A stretch of 64,000 nt of DNA from Antarctobacter heliothermus (GCF_900188425.1 NZ_FZON01000013.1:45000-108999); one strand, 5' to 3'; counted from the stretch's first letter, positions 15,297 to 24,357 are shown. A program made the numbers and translations. The notes: generated by a model not told the origin, from the sequence alone.

Positions 15297-16762
15297 CAGA
15301 CGCTCATGCAGATGTATTTCATCTCAAGGTAGTCCTCGATGCCGTGGTGGCTGCCTTCGCGGCCAAGGCCGGATTGCTTGACCCCACCGAAGGGCGCGAC
15401 CTCTGTCGAGATGATGCCGGTGTTGACGCCGACGATGCCGTATTCCAGCGCCTCGGCCACCTTGTAGACGCGGCTGAGATCCTTGGCATAGAAATAGGAG
15501 GCGAGGCCGAAGATGGTGTCATTGGCCATGCCGATTACTTCATCCTCATCCTTGAACCGGAACAGCGGCGCCATCGGCCCGAAGGTTTCCTCCTGCGCGA
15601 CCTTCATGTTCTGGGTCACGCCGGTCAGGATCGCGGGTGTGATGAACGTGCCCTCCTGAACCTCGCCGCCACAAAGCAGTTTGCCGCCCTGCGCGGTCAC
15701 GTCGGCGATGTGTTCCTTGACCTTGTCGATGGCGCCTTGGTTGATGAGCGGTCCCAGATCAGTGCCCGTGTCCAGTCCATCCCCGACCTTGAGTTTGCCC
15801 ACGGCGGCGGCGAGTTTCTCGGCGAAGGCGTCATAGACGCCGTCCTGGACATAGATCCGGTTGGCGCAGACGCATGTCTGGCCATTGTTGCGGAACTTGC
15901 ACGCGATGGCCCCGGCGACCGCCGCATCCAGATCGGCGTCGTCGAAGACGATGAAGGGCGCGTTGCCACCCAGTTCCATCGAACATTTCATCACCTGATC
16001 GGCGGCTTGTTTCAGCAAGATCCGCCCGACTTCGGTGGAGCCGGTAAAGGTCAGCTTGCGCACCTTGGGGTTTTCGCAGAACTCCTTGCCCACGTCCGAG
16101 GACCGCGACGAGGTGACGATGTTGAAGACCCCCGCCGGGATGCCCGCACGGTCCGCCAGCACGGCCAAGGCCGTCGCCGACAGCGGGGTTTCGGCGGCCG
16201 GACGCCCGACAAAGGCGCAGCCGGCGGCCAGTGCGGGCGCGGCCTTGCGGGTGATCATCGCGGTTGGAAAGTTCCACGGGGTGATCGAGGCGGCGACACC
16301 GATGGGCTGCTTGATCACCGTGATGCGTTTGTCGCGCTGGTGGCCGGGGATCGTCTCACCGTAGATGCGCTTGGCCTCTTCGCCGAAGAATTCGACAAAG
16401 CTGGCACCATAGGCGATCTCACCCTTGGCTTCGGTCAATGGTTTGCCCTGTTCGGCGGTCATGATGGTGGCAAGGTCGTCCTGATGGTCCATCATCAGCT
16501 CGAACCATTTGCGCAGCACGCCGGCGCGTTCCTTGCCAGTCCACTTGGCCCAGTCCTTTTGCGCGGCATAGGCGGCATCCACCGCGCCTGCCACATCTTC
16601 GCGCGACAGATCCGCGACCTCGGCGATCACATCGCCGCGTGCCGGGTTGGTGACGTCAAATGTGGCATCGCCGTCCATCCAGACGCCGTTGACGTAGGCA
16701 CGCGGCTCCAGCAGGCTGGGGTCTTTCAGAAGGCTCTTGAGATTGGTCGCATCGTCGCGCAT
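15296..16762 (-). CDS. gabD: NADP-dependent succinate-semialdehyde dehydrogenase
   Basis: 488 residues starting at MRDDATNLKSLLKDPSLLEPRAYVNG behind CGGAGG; the frame is open far upstream but without support. The aldehyde dehydrogenase core is complete: WNFPTAMITRK, FTGSTEVGR, catalytic Glu in MELGGNAPFIVFDDAD, catalytic Cys in NNGQTCVCANRIYVQDGVYD, and the C-terminal GGVKQSGLGREGSHHGIEDY. The usual cofactor-site Lys before PA is Arg here (FVGRPAAETPLSA), a substitution I associate with alphaproteobacterial relatives. It oxidises succinate semialdehyde (GABA route) to succinate; glutarate semialdehyde is another possible substrate. Confidence 0.9.
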   Translation of the reverse strand: MRDDATNLKSLLKDPSLLEPRAYVNGVWMDGDATFDVTNPARGDVIAEVADLSREDVAGAVDAAYAAQKDWAKWTGKERAGVLRKWFELMMDHQDDLATIMTAEQGKPLTEAKGEIAYGASFVEFFGEEAKRIYGETIPGHQRDKRITVIKQPIGVAASITPWNFPTAMITRKAAPALAAGCAFVGRPAAETPLSATALAVLADRAGIPAGVFNIVTSSRSSDVGKEFCENPKVRKLTFTGSTEVGRILLKQAADQVMKCSMELGGNAPFIVFDDADLDAAVAGAIACKFRNNGQTCVCANRIYVQDGVYDAFAEKLAAAVGKLKVGDGLDTGTDLGPLINQGAIDKVKEHIADVTAQGGKLLCGGEVQEGTFITPAILTGVTQNMKVAQEETFGPMAPLFRFKDEDEVIGMANDTIFGLASYFYAKDLSRVYKVAEALEYGIVGVNTGIISTEVAPFGGVKQSGLGREGSHHGIEDYLEMKYICMSV

Positions 16763-16842
16763 TCGATAAATCCTCCGTGCAGGTCTTGCCCAAGGCAAAA
16801 CACCCGTTGCAGGGGAAGTATAGGGCCAAAATGGAGAAAAAG

Positions 16843-17628
16843 ATGGACCTTGACGACGCCTACGCCAATGCCGCCCATATCCCCGATAGCGACGCCTATC
16901 CCCCGCGTTGGACCGCCGCTGCCGAGGCTTATCGTCAAAGACTGTCGGTGGCGGGGCGGGCGCGTCTTGGGCTGATGTATGGGCATGGAACGCGGGCCGC
17001 GCTGGATTTGTTCCTGCCTGATACCGCGCCCAAGGGGTTGATGGTCTTTGTCCACGGTGGCTATTGGCTGCGGTTCGACCGCTCCAGCTGGTCGCATCTG
17101 TCTGAGGGCGCGCGGGCGCGCGGCTGGGCGGTGGCGATACCGTCCTATGACCTGTGCCCAAGGGTGCGCATTTCCGACATCACTCGGCAGGTCGCCAGTG
17201 CGGTGACGGTCGCGGCGGCAGAGATACCGGGGCCGATCCGGCTGGCGGGGCATTCCGCAGGCGGGCATCTGGTGGCGCGCATGGGCGCGGTGCTGAACCC
17301 GGAGGTGGCCGCGCGGCTGTCGCATATCCTGCCGATCTCGCCGCTGTCGGACCTGCGGCCGCTGATGCAGACCTCGATGAATGCGGACCTGCGGATTGAT
17401 GATGCAGAGGCGCGCGCCGAGAGCCCGATCTACTCACCGCCGCCCGCCTGCCCGGTGACGGTCTGGGTTGGCGGCGATGAGCGTCCCGTCTTTCTGGATC
17501 AGGCGCGCAAATTGTCCCGGGTCTGGGGCTGTGGTCTGGAGGTGGACGCGGGCAGGCACCATTTGGACGTGATCGACGCGCTGGAAGACCCCGAAAGTGC
17601 GATGGTCGCGCGGCTGCTGTCGGACTGA
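16843..17628 (+). CDS. Alpha/beta hydrolase (arylformamidase-like)
   Basis: Start at 16843 (MDLDDAYANAAHIPD) behind GGAG; an ATG four codons upstream is possible. 261 residues. The oxyanion motif HGGYW (about residue 71), nucleophile Ser in GHSAGGHLVARMG (about residue 137) and a C-terminal Asp/His pair (WVGGDERPVF, GRHHLDVID) fit the esterase/lipase-like branch that includes kynurenine formamidase. Cytoplasmic. There are no tryptophan-degradation genes around it, so the substrate is open. Short similar segments (CAAAA-ACCC-TTGC) flank the gene at about 16789-16813 and 17653-17675. Confidence 0.8.
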   Translation: MDLDDAYANAAHIPDSDAYPPRWTAAAEAYRQRLSVAGRARLGLMYGHGTRAALDLFLPDTAPKGLMVFVHGGYWLRFDRSSWSHLSEGARARGWAVAIPSYDLCPRVRISDITRQVASAVTVAAAEIPGPIRLAGHSAGGHLVARMGAVLNPEVAARLSHILPISPLSDLRPLMQTSMNADLRIDDAEARAESPIYSPPPACPVTVWVGGDERPVFLDQARKLSRVWGCGLEVDAGRHHLDVIDALEDPESAMVARLLSD

Positions 17629-17640
17629 GCCGCACCTTCG

Positions 17641-17678
17641 GGTTTCTTCTCTGTGCAAAATACCCATTGCGGGGCGCC
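17641..17678 (+). repeat. Dispersed repeat A, partial copy
   Basis: GGTTTCTTCTCTGTGCAAAA followed by TACCC resembles the left part of repeat A; the CCGGGGGAG segment and the right-hand hairpin are missing. It lies between the hydrolase and the sigma factor gene. Confidence 0.45.
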
Positions 17679-17760
17679 TTTATACGAGCGCGCGGGCCGA
17701 AGTGAAAAAAATGGGTAAGGTATCCAAGGATTGCGGATCGGGCTGCGTCTCACTCATGTG

Positions 17761-18297
17761 ATGCGCATGGAAGTCAGCGACGAATCCCTTGCCCGCGCGG
17801 CAGCGAATGGTGACCGGCAGGCCTTTGCCCTGCTGGTGGGCCGGGTCTATGACCGTGTTTTTGGCTACGCGGTGAAACTCACCGGCAGCCGGACAGAGGC
17901 CGAGGATCTGGCGCAGGACATTTGCGCCGCCTTGCCCGCCAAGCTGCAGAGCTTTCGGGGGGAGGCCAAGCTGACCACATGGCTGTATCGCATCACGGTG
18001 AATGCCGCCCGGGACCGGTTCCGGCGGCGCAGCACCCATGCCCGCGCCGCCGATGGCTGGGGTGATTGGGAGCTGGCGCGCCGGGCCGAAATCTCGGAAA
18101 CGGCAGAGCGGATCGACTGGTTGATGGAGGCGATGAAAAACCTCACGGTCGATCTGCGCGAAACACTGGCGCTGGTTCTGGACGGGGTGACCCATGCAGA
18201 GGCGGCGCACATCCTCGAGGTGTCCGAGGGGACCGTCAGTTGGCGGATCTCGGAGGCCAAGAAGAAACTGAAGGCGATGCAGGAGGCCGAGGCATGA
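17761..18297 (+). CDS. ECF RNA polymerase sigma factor
   Basis: About 178 residues. Region 2 is seen in AEDLAQDICAALPAKLQSFRGEAKLTTWLYRITVNAARDRFRRR, split over residues 48-90, and region 4 in ETLALVLDGVTHAEAAHILEVSEGTVSWRISEAKKKLK, a helix-turn-helix that reads the -35 box. The start is uncertain: ATG at 17761 or 17767, with no strong ribosome site. The stop overlaps the next start (ATGA). The partner downstream carries a short cytoplasmic N-terminus and one membrane helix, the layout of an anti-sigma factor, so this sigma factor is probably held inactive at the membrane until a signal arrives. Confidence 0.88.
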   Translation: MRMEVSDESLARAAANGDRQAFALLVGRVYDRVFGYAVKLTGSRTEAEDLAQDICAALPAKLQSFRGEAKLTTWLYRITVNAARDRFRRRSTHARAADGWGDWELARRAEISETAERIDWLMEAMKNLTVDLRETLALVLDGVTHAEAAHILEVSEGTVSWRISEAKKKLKAMQEAEA

Positions 18298-20396
18298 GCG
18301 ACGATCTGGACGATCTCAAGCGCGCATTCGACGCGGGCCTGCCGGGGCCTGATCCGGACAAGCGTGCCGCCACCATTGCGCTGGCGATGAAAAATTTCGA
18401 CCGCACCCAAGAAAGTGCCGATCTGGCGCGTCAGACCTCTGAGCCCACCGAAAAGGCGGGCATTTTCAGAGGAGCCAAACAGATGTTTGCCAATATTTCA
18501 AATCGCGGACTTCTGACCGCAACCACGGCGATTGCCGCCGTCGCCATGGTCGCCCTGATCCCGGTATTGCAGGACAGCCAGCCGCCAGAGATCACGCTGA
18601 TCCCGGCCAGCAAGCCTGAGGGCAAGCCCGCCGTCGACCCCGTCGCTCAGCCCGACGCCAAACTTGACGACAGTGTTGCCTTGGCCCCCAAGCAGCCCCC
18701 GGTCGAGCCCGAAGTGCTGGCAGAGCCCCTGGATCTTGCTTTTGATGCGCCGGTTGTCATGAACAAACGCGCCGCCGATCCCGGTGCGGCCACGGTTGGA
18801 CGTCAGATGGTTGCGCCCTCGCCGCAGCCCATGGCGCCTGCCGGGGCGTCCCGGATGCGCGCACCAGCCCCGGCTTCACCGGGGGCTGGCCCGTCGGTCA
18901 GCCTTGAAACCGGGGTGTTCAACTTTGAGGGCGGCGTGCCCACCACCCGGCCCATGCCAATCCCTGTCCCCGATCAGATCGTCCGCCCCGACCCCGACAC
19001 AGAGGCGTTCCCCGACGCAGAGGACAACCCGATCAAGGTCACCGCAGAGGCCCCGGTGTCGACCTTTTCCATCGACGTGGACACCGCGTCGTGGTCGATG
19101 ATCCGCAATTCTCTCAGCCGTGGGATGTTGCCGCCAACAGGGGCCGTGCGGATCGAGGAGATGGTGAACTACTTCTCCTACGACTACCCCGCGCCCGAGG
19201 GTGACGCGCCCTTTGCCACCCATGTCGGGGTGGCAGACAGCCCTTGGGTGGACGGGACACAAATCGTCCACATCGGCCTGCAGGGCATGTTGCCGGATAC
19301 CCGTCCGCCGATGAACCTTGTGTTCCTGATCGACACCTCCGGGTCGATGAACAACCCGACCAAGCTGCCGCTGCTCAAGCAGAGCTTTCGGCTGATGCTG
19401 GGCCAGTTGGGCGAAAACGACACCATCGCCATCGTTACCTACGCCGGTAGCGCCGGTCTGGCGCTGGCGCCGACCAAGGCGACAGAGCGCGACACCATTC
19501 TTGCGGCGCTGGAGTCGATGCATGCAGGTGGATCGACCGCCGGGCAGGCCGGACTGCAACAGGCCTATGCCACCGCCGCCAAGATGGCCAAGGACGGTGA
19601 TGAGGATGCAGTGTCCCGCGTGATCCTTGCCACCGATGGCGATTTCAACGTCGGCATCAGCGACCCCGACGCGCTCAAGGATTTCATCGCCGACAAGCGC
19701 GATGAGGGCACCTATCTGTCGGTGCTGGGCTTTGGTCGCGGCAATCTGGACGATGCCACCATGCAGGCGCTGGCGCAGACCGGCAACGGGATTGCCAGCT
19801 ACATCGACACGCTGGCCGAGGCGCAAAAGGTGCTGGTGGACCAGTTGACCGGCGCGCTGGTGCCCATCGCCAATGACGTCAAGATCCAGGTGGAATGGAA
19901 CCCGGCGCTGGTCGCCGAATACCGCCTGATCGGCTATGAAACCCGCGCGCTGAAGCGTGAGGATTTCAACAACGACAAGGTCGACGCCGGTGAGATCGGC
20001 GCGGGCCATCAGGTGACGGCGATCTACGCCATCACGCCTGTCGGCTCTCCTGCCCGCATGACCGACCCGCTGCGCTATGCCGCTGGCGATGTGCAACCGA
20101 AACCGGATGACACGGGTGAGCTGGGTTTCCTGCGCTTGCGCTACAAAACGCCCGGTGAGGACACCAGCAAGCTGATCGAAACCCCGATCAACGCCGACGC
20201 CGCGCCCTTGGCCGAAGGCAACTGGGCGCTGGCCATCGCCGGTTTCGGCCAGATCCTGCGCGGCTCCGACCTGATTGGCGACTGGAGCATGGGCGACGCC
20301 ATCGCATTGGCCCAGGCCTCCAAGGGCGACGACCCCTTCGGTTACCGCCAAGAGGCGATCACTCTGATGCGCTTGACCGAGAGCCTGCAAAAATGA
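18294..20396 (+). CDS. Membrane-anchored vWA protein (YfbK-like, DUF3520), putative anti-sigma fusion
   Basis: 700 residues. Residues 1-60 are charged and cytoplasmic-like, residues about 68-88 form one membrane helix (GLLTATTAIAAVAMVALIPVL), then a Pro/Ala-rich linker to about 240. A YfbK N-terminal segment (VSTFSIDVDTASWSMIRNSL) leads into a von Willebrand A domain with an intact metal site (LIDTSGSM, about residue 345; ILATDGDFNVG) and a C-terminal DUF3520 region. The gene overlaps the ECF sigma gene by 4 bases. The fold assignments are secure; anti-sigma function is inferred from overlap and topology, because no canonical ZAS cysteine/histidine motif is visible in the N-terminus. Confidence 0.88.
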   Translation: MSDDLDDLKRAFDAGLPGPDPDKRAATIALAMKNFDRTQESADLARQTSEPTEKAGIFRGAKQMFANISNRGLLTATTAIAAVAMVALIPVLQDSQPPEITLIPASKPEGKPAVDPVAQPDAKLDDSVALAPKQPPVEPEVLAEPLDLAFDAPVVMNKRAADPGAATVGRQMVAPSPQPMAPAGASRMRAPAPASPGAGPSVSLETGVFNFEGGVPTTRPMPIPVPDQIVRPDPDTEAFPDAEDNPIKVTAEAPVSTFSIDVDTASWSMIRNSLSRGMLPPTGAVRIEEMVNYFSYDYPAPEGDAPFATHVGVADSPWVDGTQIVHIGLQGMLPDTRPPMNLVFLIDTSGSMNNPTKLPLLKQSFRLMLGQLGENDTIAIVTYAGSAGLALAPTKATERDTILAALESMHAGGSTAGQAGLQQAYATAAKMAKDGDEDAVSRVILATDGDFNVGISDPDALKDFIADKRDEGTYLSVLGFGRGNLDDATMQALAQTGNGIASYIDTLAEAQKVLVDQLTGALVPIANDVKIQVEWNPALVAEYRLIGYETRALKREDFNNDKVDAGEIGAGHQVTAIYAITPVGSPARMTDPLRYAAGDVQPKPDDTGELGFLRLRYKTPGEDTSKLIETPINADAAPLAEGNWALAIAGFGQILRGSDLIGDWSMGDAIALAQASKGDDPFGYRQEAITLMRLTESLQK

Positions 20397-20429
20397 CCCA
20401 CGCGCCCCGGGCCTGACCCTGGACCTCTG

Positions 20430-20458
20430 GCCCTCCGCGCGCGGCGCGGGGGGCTTTT
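20430..20458 (+). terminator. Rho-independent terminator after the vWA gene
   Basis: An 11-base GC stem (GCCCTCCGCGC / GCGCGGGGGGC, one G-U pair) with a 3-base loop is followed by TTTT. It is 34 bases after the vWA stop codon. Confidence 0.75.
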
Positions 20459-20536
20459 CCATGTCCCCCGCACCAAGAAACACCCCAAGCGACACCAAAG
20501 CCGCGCTCTTTTCCCGCCCGGTGGCCGGTTTGACAT

Positions 20537-20567
20537 TTCCGTCACCTGATCGTCACGCGGATGTTAC
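20537..20567 (+). promoter_or_regulatory. Candidate Pho box upstream of the phytase-like gene
   Basis: Three PhoB-like half sites, CCGTCAC, TCGTCAC and ATGTTAC, repeat with exact 11-base spacing (GTCAC at 20541 and 20552, GTTAC at 20563). PhoB half sites are TGTCA-like heptamers spaced at 11 bases. A TTGACA-like sequence at 20530 lies one more step upstream. The match is by eye; the middle bases deviate from CTGTCAT. Confidence 0.45.
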
Positions 20568-20612
20568 GCCCCCGCGTCACTCCCCCTCTCAATCACACAA
20601 GAGGGACACCCC

Positions 20613-22772
20613 ATGCACTTCCGCACTCTATGCCTGACCAGCGCCCTGGCTCTGACGGCCTCCGCCGCCGCCGCGGACATGAACTTCAACCGTATCGCGT
20701 CTTTCGCGACCCCGCTGAACATGGCGGCCGGTGAGGACACCGCGCGCGAAACCTCGGCTGAGATCATCGCCGCATCGGGCGACGGCATGACGCTGATCTA
20801 CACCGACAGCCCGCTGGGCGTGGTCGGTCTGATCGACATCACCGACCCGGCCAACCCGCAACCGCTGGGCAACATCGCCCTCGATGGCGAACCAACCTCC
20901 GTCACCGTGATCGGGTCCACCGCCTTTGTCGGCGTGAACACCTCCGCCTCCTACACCGCCCCCGGCGGCAAGCTGCTGTCGATCGACCTGAACACCCGTC
21001 AGATCACCGGCTCCTGCGATCTGGGCGGCCAGCCGGACTCGACCGCGCATGACGATGCCGGCACCTTTGTCGTTGTCGCCATCGAAAACGAACGGGACGA
21101 AGATCTGGGTGACGGTCGCGTGCCGCAGATGCCCGCGGGCTATGTGTCCAAGGTCATGATCGACAACGGCGTCATGGCCTGCGACACGATCCAGAAAATC
21201 GACGTGACCGGCCTTGCCGATGTCGCCCCGACCGATCCCGAACCTGAATTTGTCGACGTCAACGCGCTGGGCGAAATCGTCGTGACGATGCAGGAAAACA
21301 ACCACATGGTTGTGATCGGCACCGACGGCACAGTGATGTCGCATTTCTCGGCAGGCGCCGTGGATCTGACCCGCATCGACACTGACGATGACCGCGCCTC
21401 GCTGATGTTCACCGGCGAACAACTGGGCCGCTTGCGTGAACCTGACGGCGTGCAATGGCTCGACGACACCCATTTCATGACCGCCAATGAGGGTGACATG
21501 GACGGCGGGTCCCGCTCCATCACTGTCTTCTCGAAAGACGGCACCGTGGTGTTCGAATCCGGCTCTGCCTATGAAACCGCCGTCATTCAGGCCGGGCACT
21601 ACCCGGACACACGCTCGGACGCCAAAGGCGTGGAACCCGAAGGCATGGAATTTGCCGTGTTCGACGGCACGCCCTACGCCTTTGTGCTGGGCGAACGCGC
21701 CTCGACCGTATCGGTCTACGACACCACCGACCCGACCAACCCGGTGTTCAAACAATTGCTGCCCTCCGGCATCGCCCCCGAAGGCGCCATCGCCATCCCG
21801 GGCCGCAACCTGTTTGTCACCGCCAATGAGGCGGATTTGATCGAGGACGGCGGCGTCCGCGCCCATGTCATGATCTATGCCTATCAGGATGCCCCCGCCG
21901 CCTATCCGCAGCTGACATCGGCGGGTGCCGATACGCTGATCGGCTGGGGGGCAAACTCGGGCATGGTCGCGGGTGAGGACGGCATCGTCTACTTCGTCAA
22001 CGACAGCTTTTATGGCAACCAGCCAACCATCTTTACCGTCGACACCAACCAGACCCCGGCCCGCATCACCTCAGCTCTGCCGGTTCTGCGCGATGGTGCC
22101 CCGGCTTTGACGCTGGACATGGAAGGCATCACGCTGGACGGCAACGGCGGCTTCTGGATCGCCTCCGAGGGCCGCACAGACCGCGACATTCCTCATGCCC
22201 TCTACCATGTCGACGCCTCCGGTGAGATCACCCAAGAAGTCATGTTGCCCGAAGTCCTGCTGGCCAATGAGGTCCGCTTTGGCTTTGAGGGCGTCACCAA
22301 AATCGGCGACACCCTGTGGATGGCCGTGCAGCGTGAATGGAAAGACGATCCCAAGAACCACGTCAAATTGGTGTCCTACAACACCGCCACCGGCGACTGG
22401 GGGGCTGTCCACTACGCCAAGGCAGAGCCCGCCACCGGCTGGGTCGGCCTGTCGGAAATCACCGCGCACGGCGATTTTGTCTATGTGGTCGAACGCGACA
22501 ACCAGATCGGCGCCAATGCCGTGACCAAAAAGATCTACCGCATCCCTGCGGCTGACATGGTTCCGGCGGAACTGGGCGGCGACCTGCCGGTTGTGACCAA
22601 GGAACTGGTGCGCGACCTGATCCCCGATCTGGCGGCCAATGGCGGCTACATCGTGGACAAGATCGAAGGTCTGGCCATCTTCGCGGACGGCACCGTCTGG
22701 GTCTCCACCGACAACGACGGCGTCGACGACAGCTCGGGTGAGACGTTCTTCTGGTCCTTCGGCAAGCTGTAA
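20613..22772 (+). CDS. Secreted esterase-like/phytase-like beta-propeller protein
   Basis: 719 residues with a signal peptide (cleavage after ASAAAA, about residue 21). The N-terminal half repeats propeller-like blades (VGLIDITDPANPQPLGNIAL, LSIDLNTRQITGSCDLG, DGVQWLDDTHFMTANEGDMDGG). The C-terminal half (about 440-719) matches the esterase-like activity of phytase family, with LDMEGITLDGNGGFWIASEGR, EVRFGFEGVTKIGDTLWMAVQ and KIEGLAIFADGTVWVSTDNDG (acidic Ca-binding-type positions). It is exported and possibly releases phosphate from organic esters. The possible Pho box upstream supports that, but no catalytic assay-type evidence is available from sequence. Confidence 0.82.
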   Translation: MHFRTLCLTSALALTASAAAADMNFNRIASFATPLNMAAGEDTARETSAEIIAASGDGMTLIYTDSPLGVVGLIDITDPANPQPLGNIALDGEPTSVTVIGSTAFVGVNTSASYTAPGGKLLSIDLNTRQITGSCDLGGQPDSTAHDDAGTFVVVAIENERDEDLGDGRVPQMPAGYVSKVMIDNGVMACDTIQKIDVTGLADVAPTDPEPEFVDVNALGEIVVTMQENNHMVVIGTDGTVMSHFSAGAVDLTRIDTDDDRASLMFTGEQLGRLREPDGVQWLDDTHFMTANEGDMDGGSRSITVFSKDGTVVFESGSAYETAVIQAGHYPDTRSDAKGVEPEGMEFAVFDGTPYAFVLGERASTVSVYDTTDPTNPVFKQLLPSGIAPEGAIAIPGRNLFVTANEADLIEDGGVRAHVMIYAYQDAPAAYPQLTSAGADTLIGWGANSGMVAGEDGIVYFVNDSFYGNQPTIFTVDTNQTPARITSALPVLRDGAPALTLDMEGITLDGNGGFWIASEGRTDRDIPHALYHVDASGEITQEVMLPEVLLANEVRFGFEGVTKIGDTLWMAVQREWKDDPKNHVKLVSYNTATGDWGAVHYAKAEPATGWVGLSEITAHGDFVYVVERDNQIGANAVTKKIYRIPAADMVPAELGGDLPVVTKELVRDLIPDLAANGGYIVDKIEGLAIFADGTVWVSTDNDGVDDSSGETFFWSFGKL

Positions 22773-22805
22773 ATCCTGCTTGCCCAAAACTGACGACCGA
22801 AAATC

Positions 22806-22836
22806 GACGCTCCGCGATTTATCGCGGGGCGTCTTT
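22806..22836. terminator. Terminator between phytase-like gene and LysR gene
   Basis: A 12-base stem (GACGCTCCGCGA / TCGCGGGGCGTC, one G-U pair) with loop TTTA is followed by TTT on the plus strand. The two genes converge on it, so it may serve both. Confidence 0.75.
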
Positions 22837-22855
22837 CCACATCCGCTCCCCGCTT

Positions 22856-23770
22856 TTACTCCGGTCGCCGCAACAGCCCCGGCAGCGCTTCGGCCAGCAA
22901 CTCCCAGACAATGCGCACCCTTGGGCTGGTGCGCAATTCGCGGTGCGCCACCAGCCAGACGGGAAAGCGAAAGCCGAGATCGGGCAGCACGCGCCGCATG
23001 TCCGGGGTGGTGTCACCCAACCCGCAGGGCGCGGTGCCAATGCCAACCCCGGCGCGGGCCATTTCCCAATGCACCGCATGGGACGAGGCCAGCACCGGAA
23101 ACTGCGCGGGCGTCACCGGGATGCCACGTTTTTGCAGCGCGGTGATGAAATTGTCGTTGTCCTTGAACCCGATAAACTCTGCACCCGCCAGATCCGCAGG
23201 TCCGGTCACCGGACCCAACCGGGACAGGTAGTCGGGCGTGGCATAAAATGCGCCTTCGTCCTCTCCCACCATCTTGGCGATCAGGTCCGGCTCTTCGGGG
23301 CGGGCGTTGCGGATGGCAATGTCCGCCTCGCGGCGTTTCAGGTCACGAATCTCGTTCGAGGCGACCACCTCCAGCGTGATGCCCGGCGCGACCTTGCGCA
23401 GGCGGCGGGCGATCTGCGGCAACAGCCAGCTGGAATAGATCTCCGAGGCGGTCACCGCCACATGGCCAGATGCGGCCTGCGCCTGACCGGAGGCGGCCAG
23501 CGACACGCCCACCGCCGCCTCACCCATGGCACGCACATGGCTCATCAACTGGGTGCCCGCCTGCGTCAGGACCAACCCGCGACCGACCCGTTCGAACAGG
23601 ATCAGCCCCAGTTCCTCTTCCAGCGCGGTCACCTGACGGCCCAATGTCGGCTGCGTCATGCCCAGCGCCCGCGCCGCCGCCGACAGCGACCCTTCCTCGG
23701 CGGTGACCAGAAAGGCCCGCGCGCGGTTCCAGTCAAAGGTAACAGAGCGCCAATCCATACGAAGATGCAT
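22856..23770 (-). CDS. LysR-family transcriptional regulator
   Basis: About 304 residues. Winged helix-turn-helix at residues about 12-70 (FDWNRARAFLVTAEEGSLSAAARALGMTQPTLGRQVTALEEELG) and a substrate-binding domain behind it (about 95-300). ATG at 23770 is chosen; ATG at 23758 is possible. The HTH matches regulators of the Ttr/GcvA-like branch. It is convergent with the phytase-like gene and no obvious target operon is divergent from it, since the gene upstream (hsp20) is on the same strand. Ligand unknown. Confidence 0.88.
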   Translation of the reverse strand: MHLRMDWRSVTFDWNRARAFLVTAEEGSLSAAARALGMTQPTLGRQVTALEEELGLILFERVGRGLVLTQAGTQLMSHVRAMGEAAVGVSLAASGQAQAASGHVAVTASEIYSSWLLPQIARRLRKVAPGITLEVVASNEIRDLKRREADIAIRNARPEEPDLIAKMVGEDEGAFYATPDYLSRLGPVTGPADLAGAEFIGFKDNDNFITALQKRGIPVTPAQFPVLASSHAVHWEMARAGVGIGTAPCGLGDTTPDMRRVLPDLGFRFPVWLVAHRELRTSPRVRIVWELLAEALPGLLRRPE

Positions 23771-23803
23771 GGACAACCCCCGGGCAAAGTCAATCTCTCA
23801 TGC

Positions 23804-23832
23804 AAAAAAGGCCCCGGAATCTCCGGGGCCTT
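23804..23832 (-). terminator. Terminator of the hsp20 gene
   Basis: On the minus strand, AAGGCCCCGGA pairs with TCCGGGGCCTT around a 3-base loop and is followed by a run of T (AAAAAA on the plus strand at 23804-23809). It lies 45 bases past the hsp20 stop and before the LysR start. Confidence 0.85.
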
Positions 23833-23877
23833 GCGTCTCATGTCGCGCACTCTGGGGTGCGTCTGTGCGTCTGTGCG

Positions 23878-24357
23878 TCAGTTGACGGTTTCGGCGTCAA
23901 GAACGTCCTTCTGGACGGTCACAGCGTTTTGCGGCCGCGCAATGGCGATCTGACGCGGTTTCAGCGCCTCGGGGATCTCGCGCTTGAGATCAATGTGCAG
24001 CATGCCGTTTTCATGAATGGCCCCTTGCACCCGCACATGATCGGCAAGGTGAAAGCGGCGTTCAAACGCGCGCGTTGCGATGCCGCGATGCAGGAACGCC
24101 TTGGCCTCGTCGCCGTTTTCACCCTTGCGGGCAGAGACGATCAGCGCCTGTTCCTTGACCTCGACGGACAGCTCGTCCTCGGCAAAGCCGGCCACCGCGA
24201 TCGAGATGCGGTAGGCATCGTCGGCGGTCTTTTCAATGTTGTAGGGGGGATAGCCCGTCTGCGCGGTCTCATTGGCAAGAACGCGGTCCATCATGTCGGC
24301 CATCTGGTCGAAACCGACGGTCGCACGGTAGAGCGGGGCAAAATCGAAATGTCGCAT
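23878..24357 (-). CDS. Small heat shock protein, Hsp20 family
   Basis: 159 residues from MRHFDFAPLYRATVGFDQMADMMDRV, a typical IbpA/HspA-like N-terminus of alphaproteobacteria. The alpha-crystallin domain spans about residues 38-130 (YNIEKTADDAYRISIAVAGF, LIVSARK, FLHRGIATRAFERRFHLADHV, and GMLHIDLKREIPE, which contains the LxI-like strand). ATP-independent holdase for unfolding proteins in the cytoplasm. The start is fixed by GGAGG, which is itself inside an apparent thermosensor hairpin. A heat-shock-type promoter and a terminator frame it as a single-gene unit. Confidence 0.93.
   Translation of the reverse strand: MRHFDFAPLYRATVGFDQMADMMDRVLANETAQTGYPPYNIEKTADDAYRISIAVAGFAEDELSVEVKEQALIVSARKGENGDEAKAFLHRGIATRAFERRFHLADHVRVQGAIHENGMLHIDLKREIPEALKPRQIAIARPQNAVTVQKDVLDAETVN

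Noticed and set aside
18876..20498. A 540-codon minus-strand frame across the vWA gene
   Set aside because: Shadow frame of a well-supported vWA protein; product is rich in His, Gly and Arg without a domain.
20530..20558. A sigma-70 promoter using TTGACA at 20530
   Set aside because: At 17 bases distance the -10 region reads TCACGC, which is a poor match; the spacing fits Pho-type repeats better.
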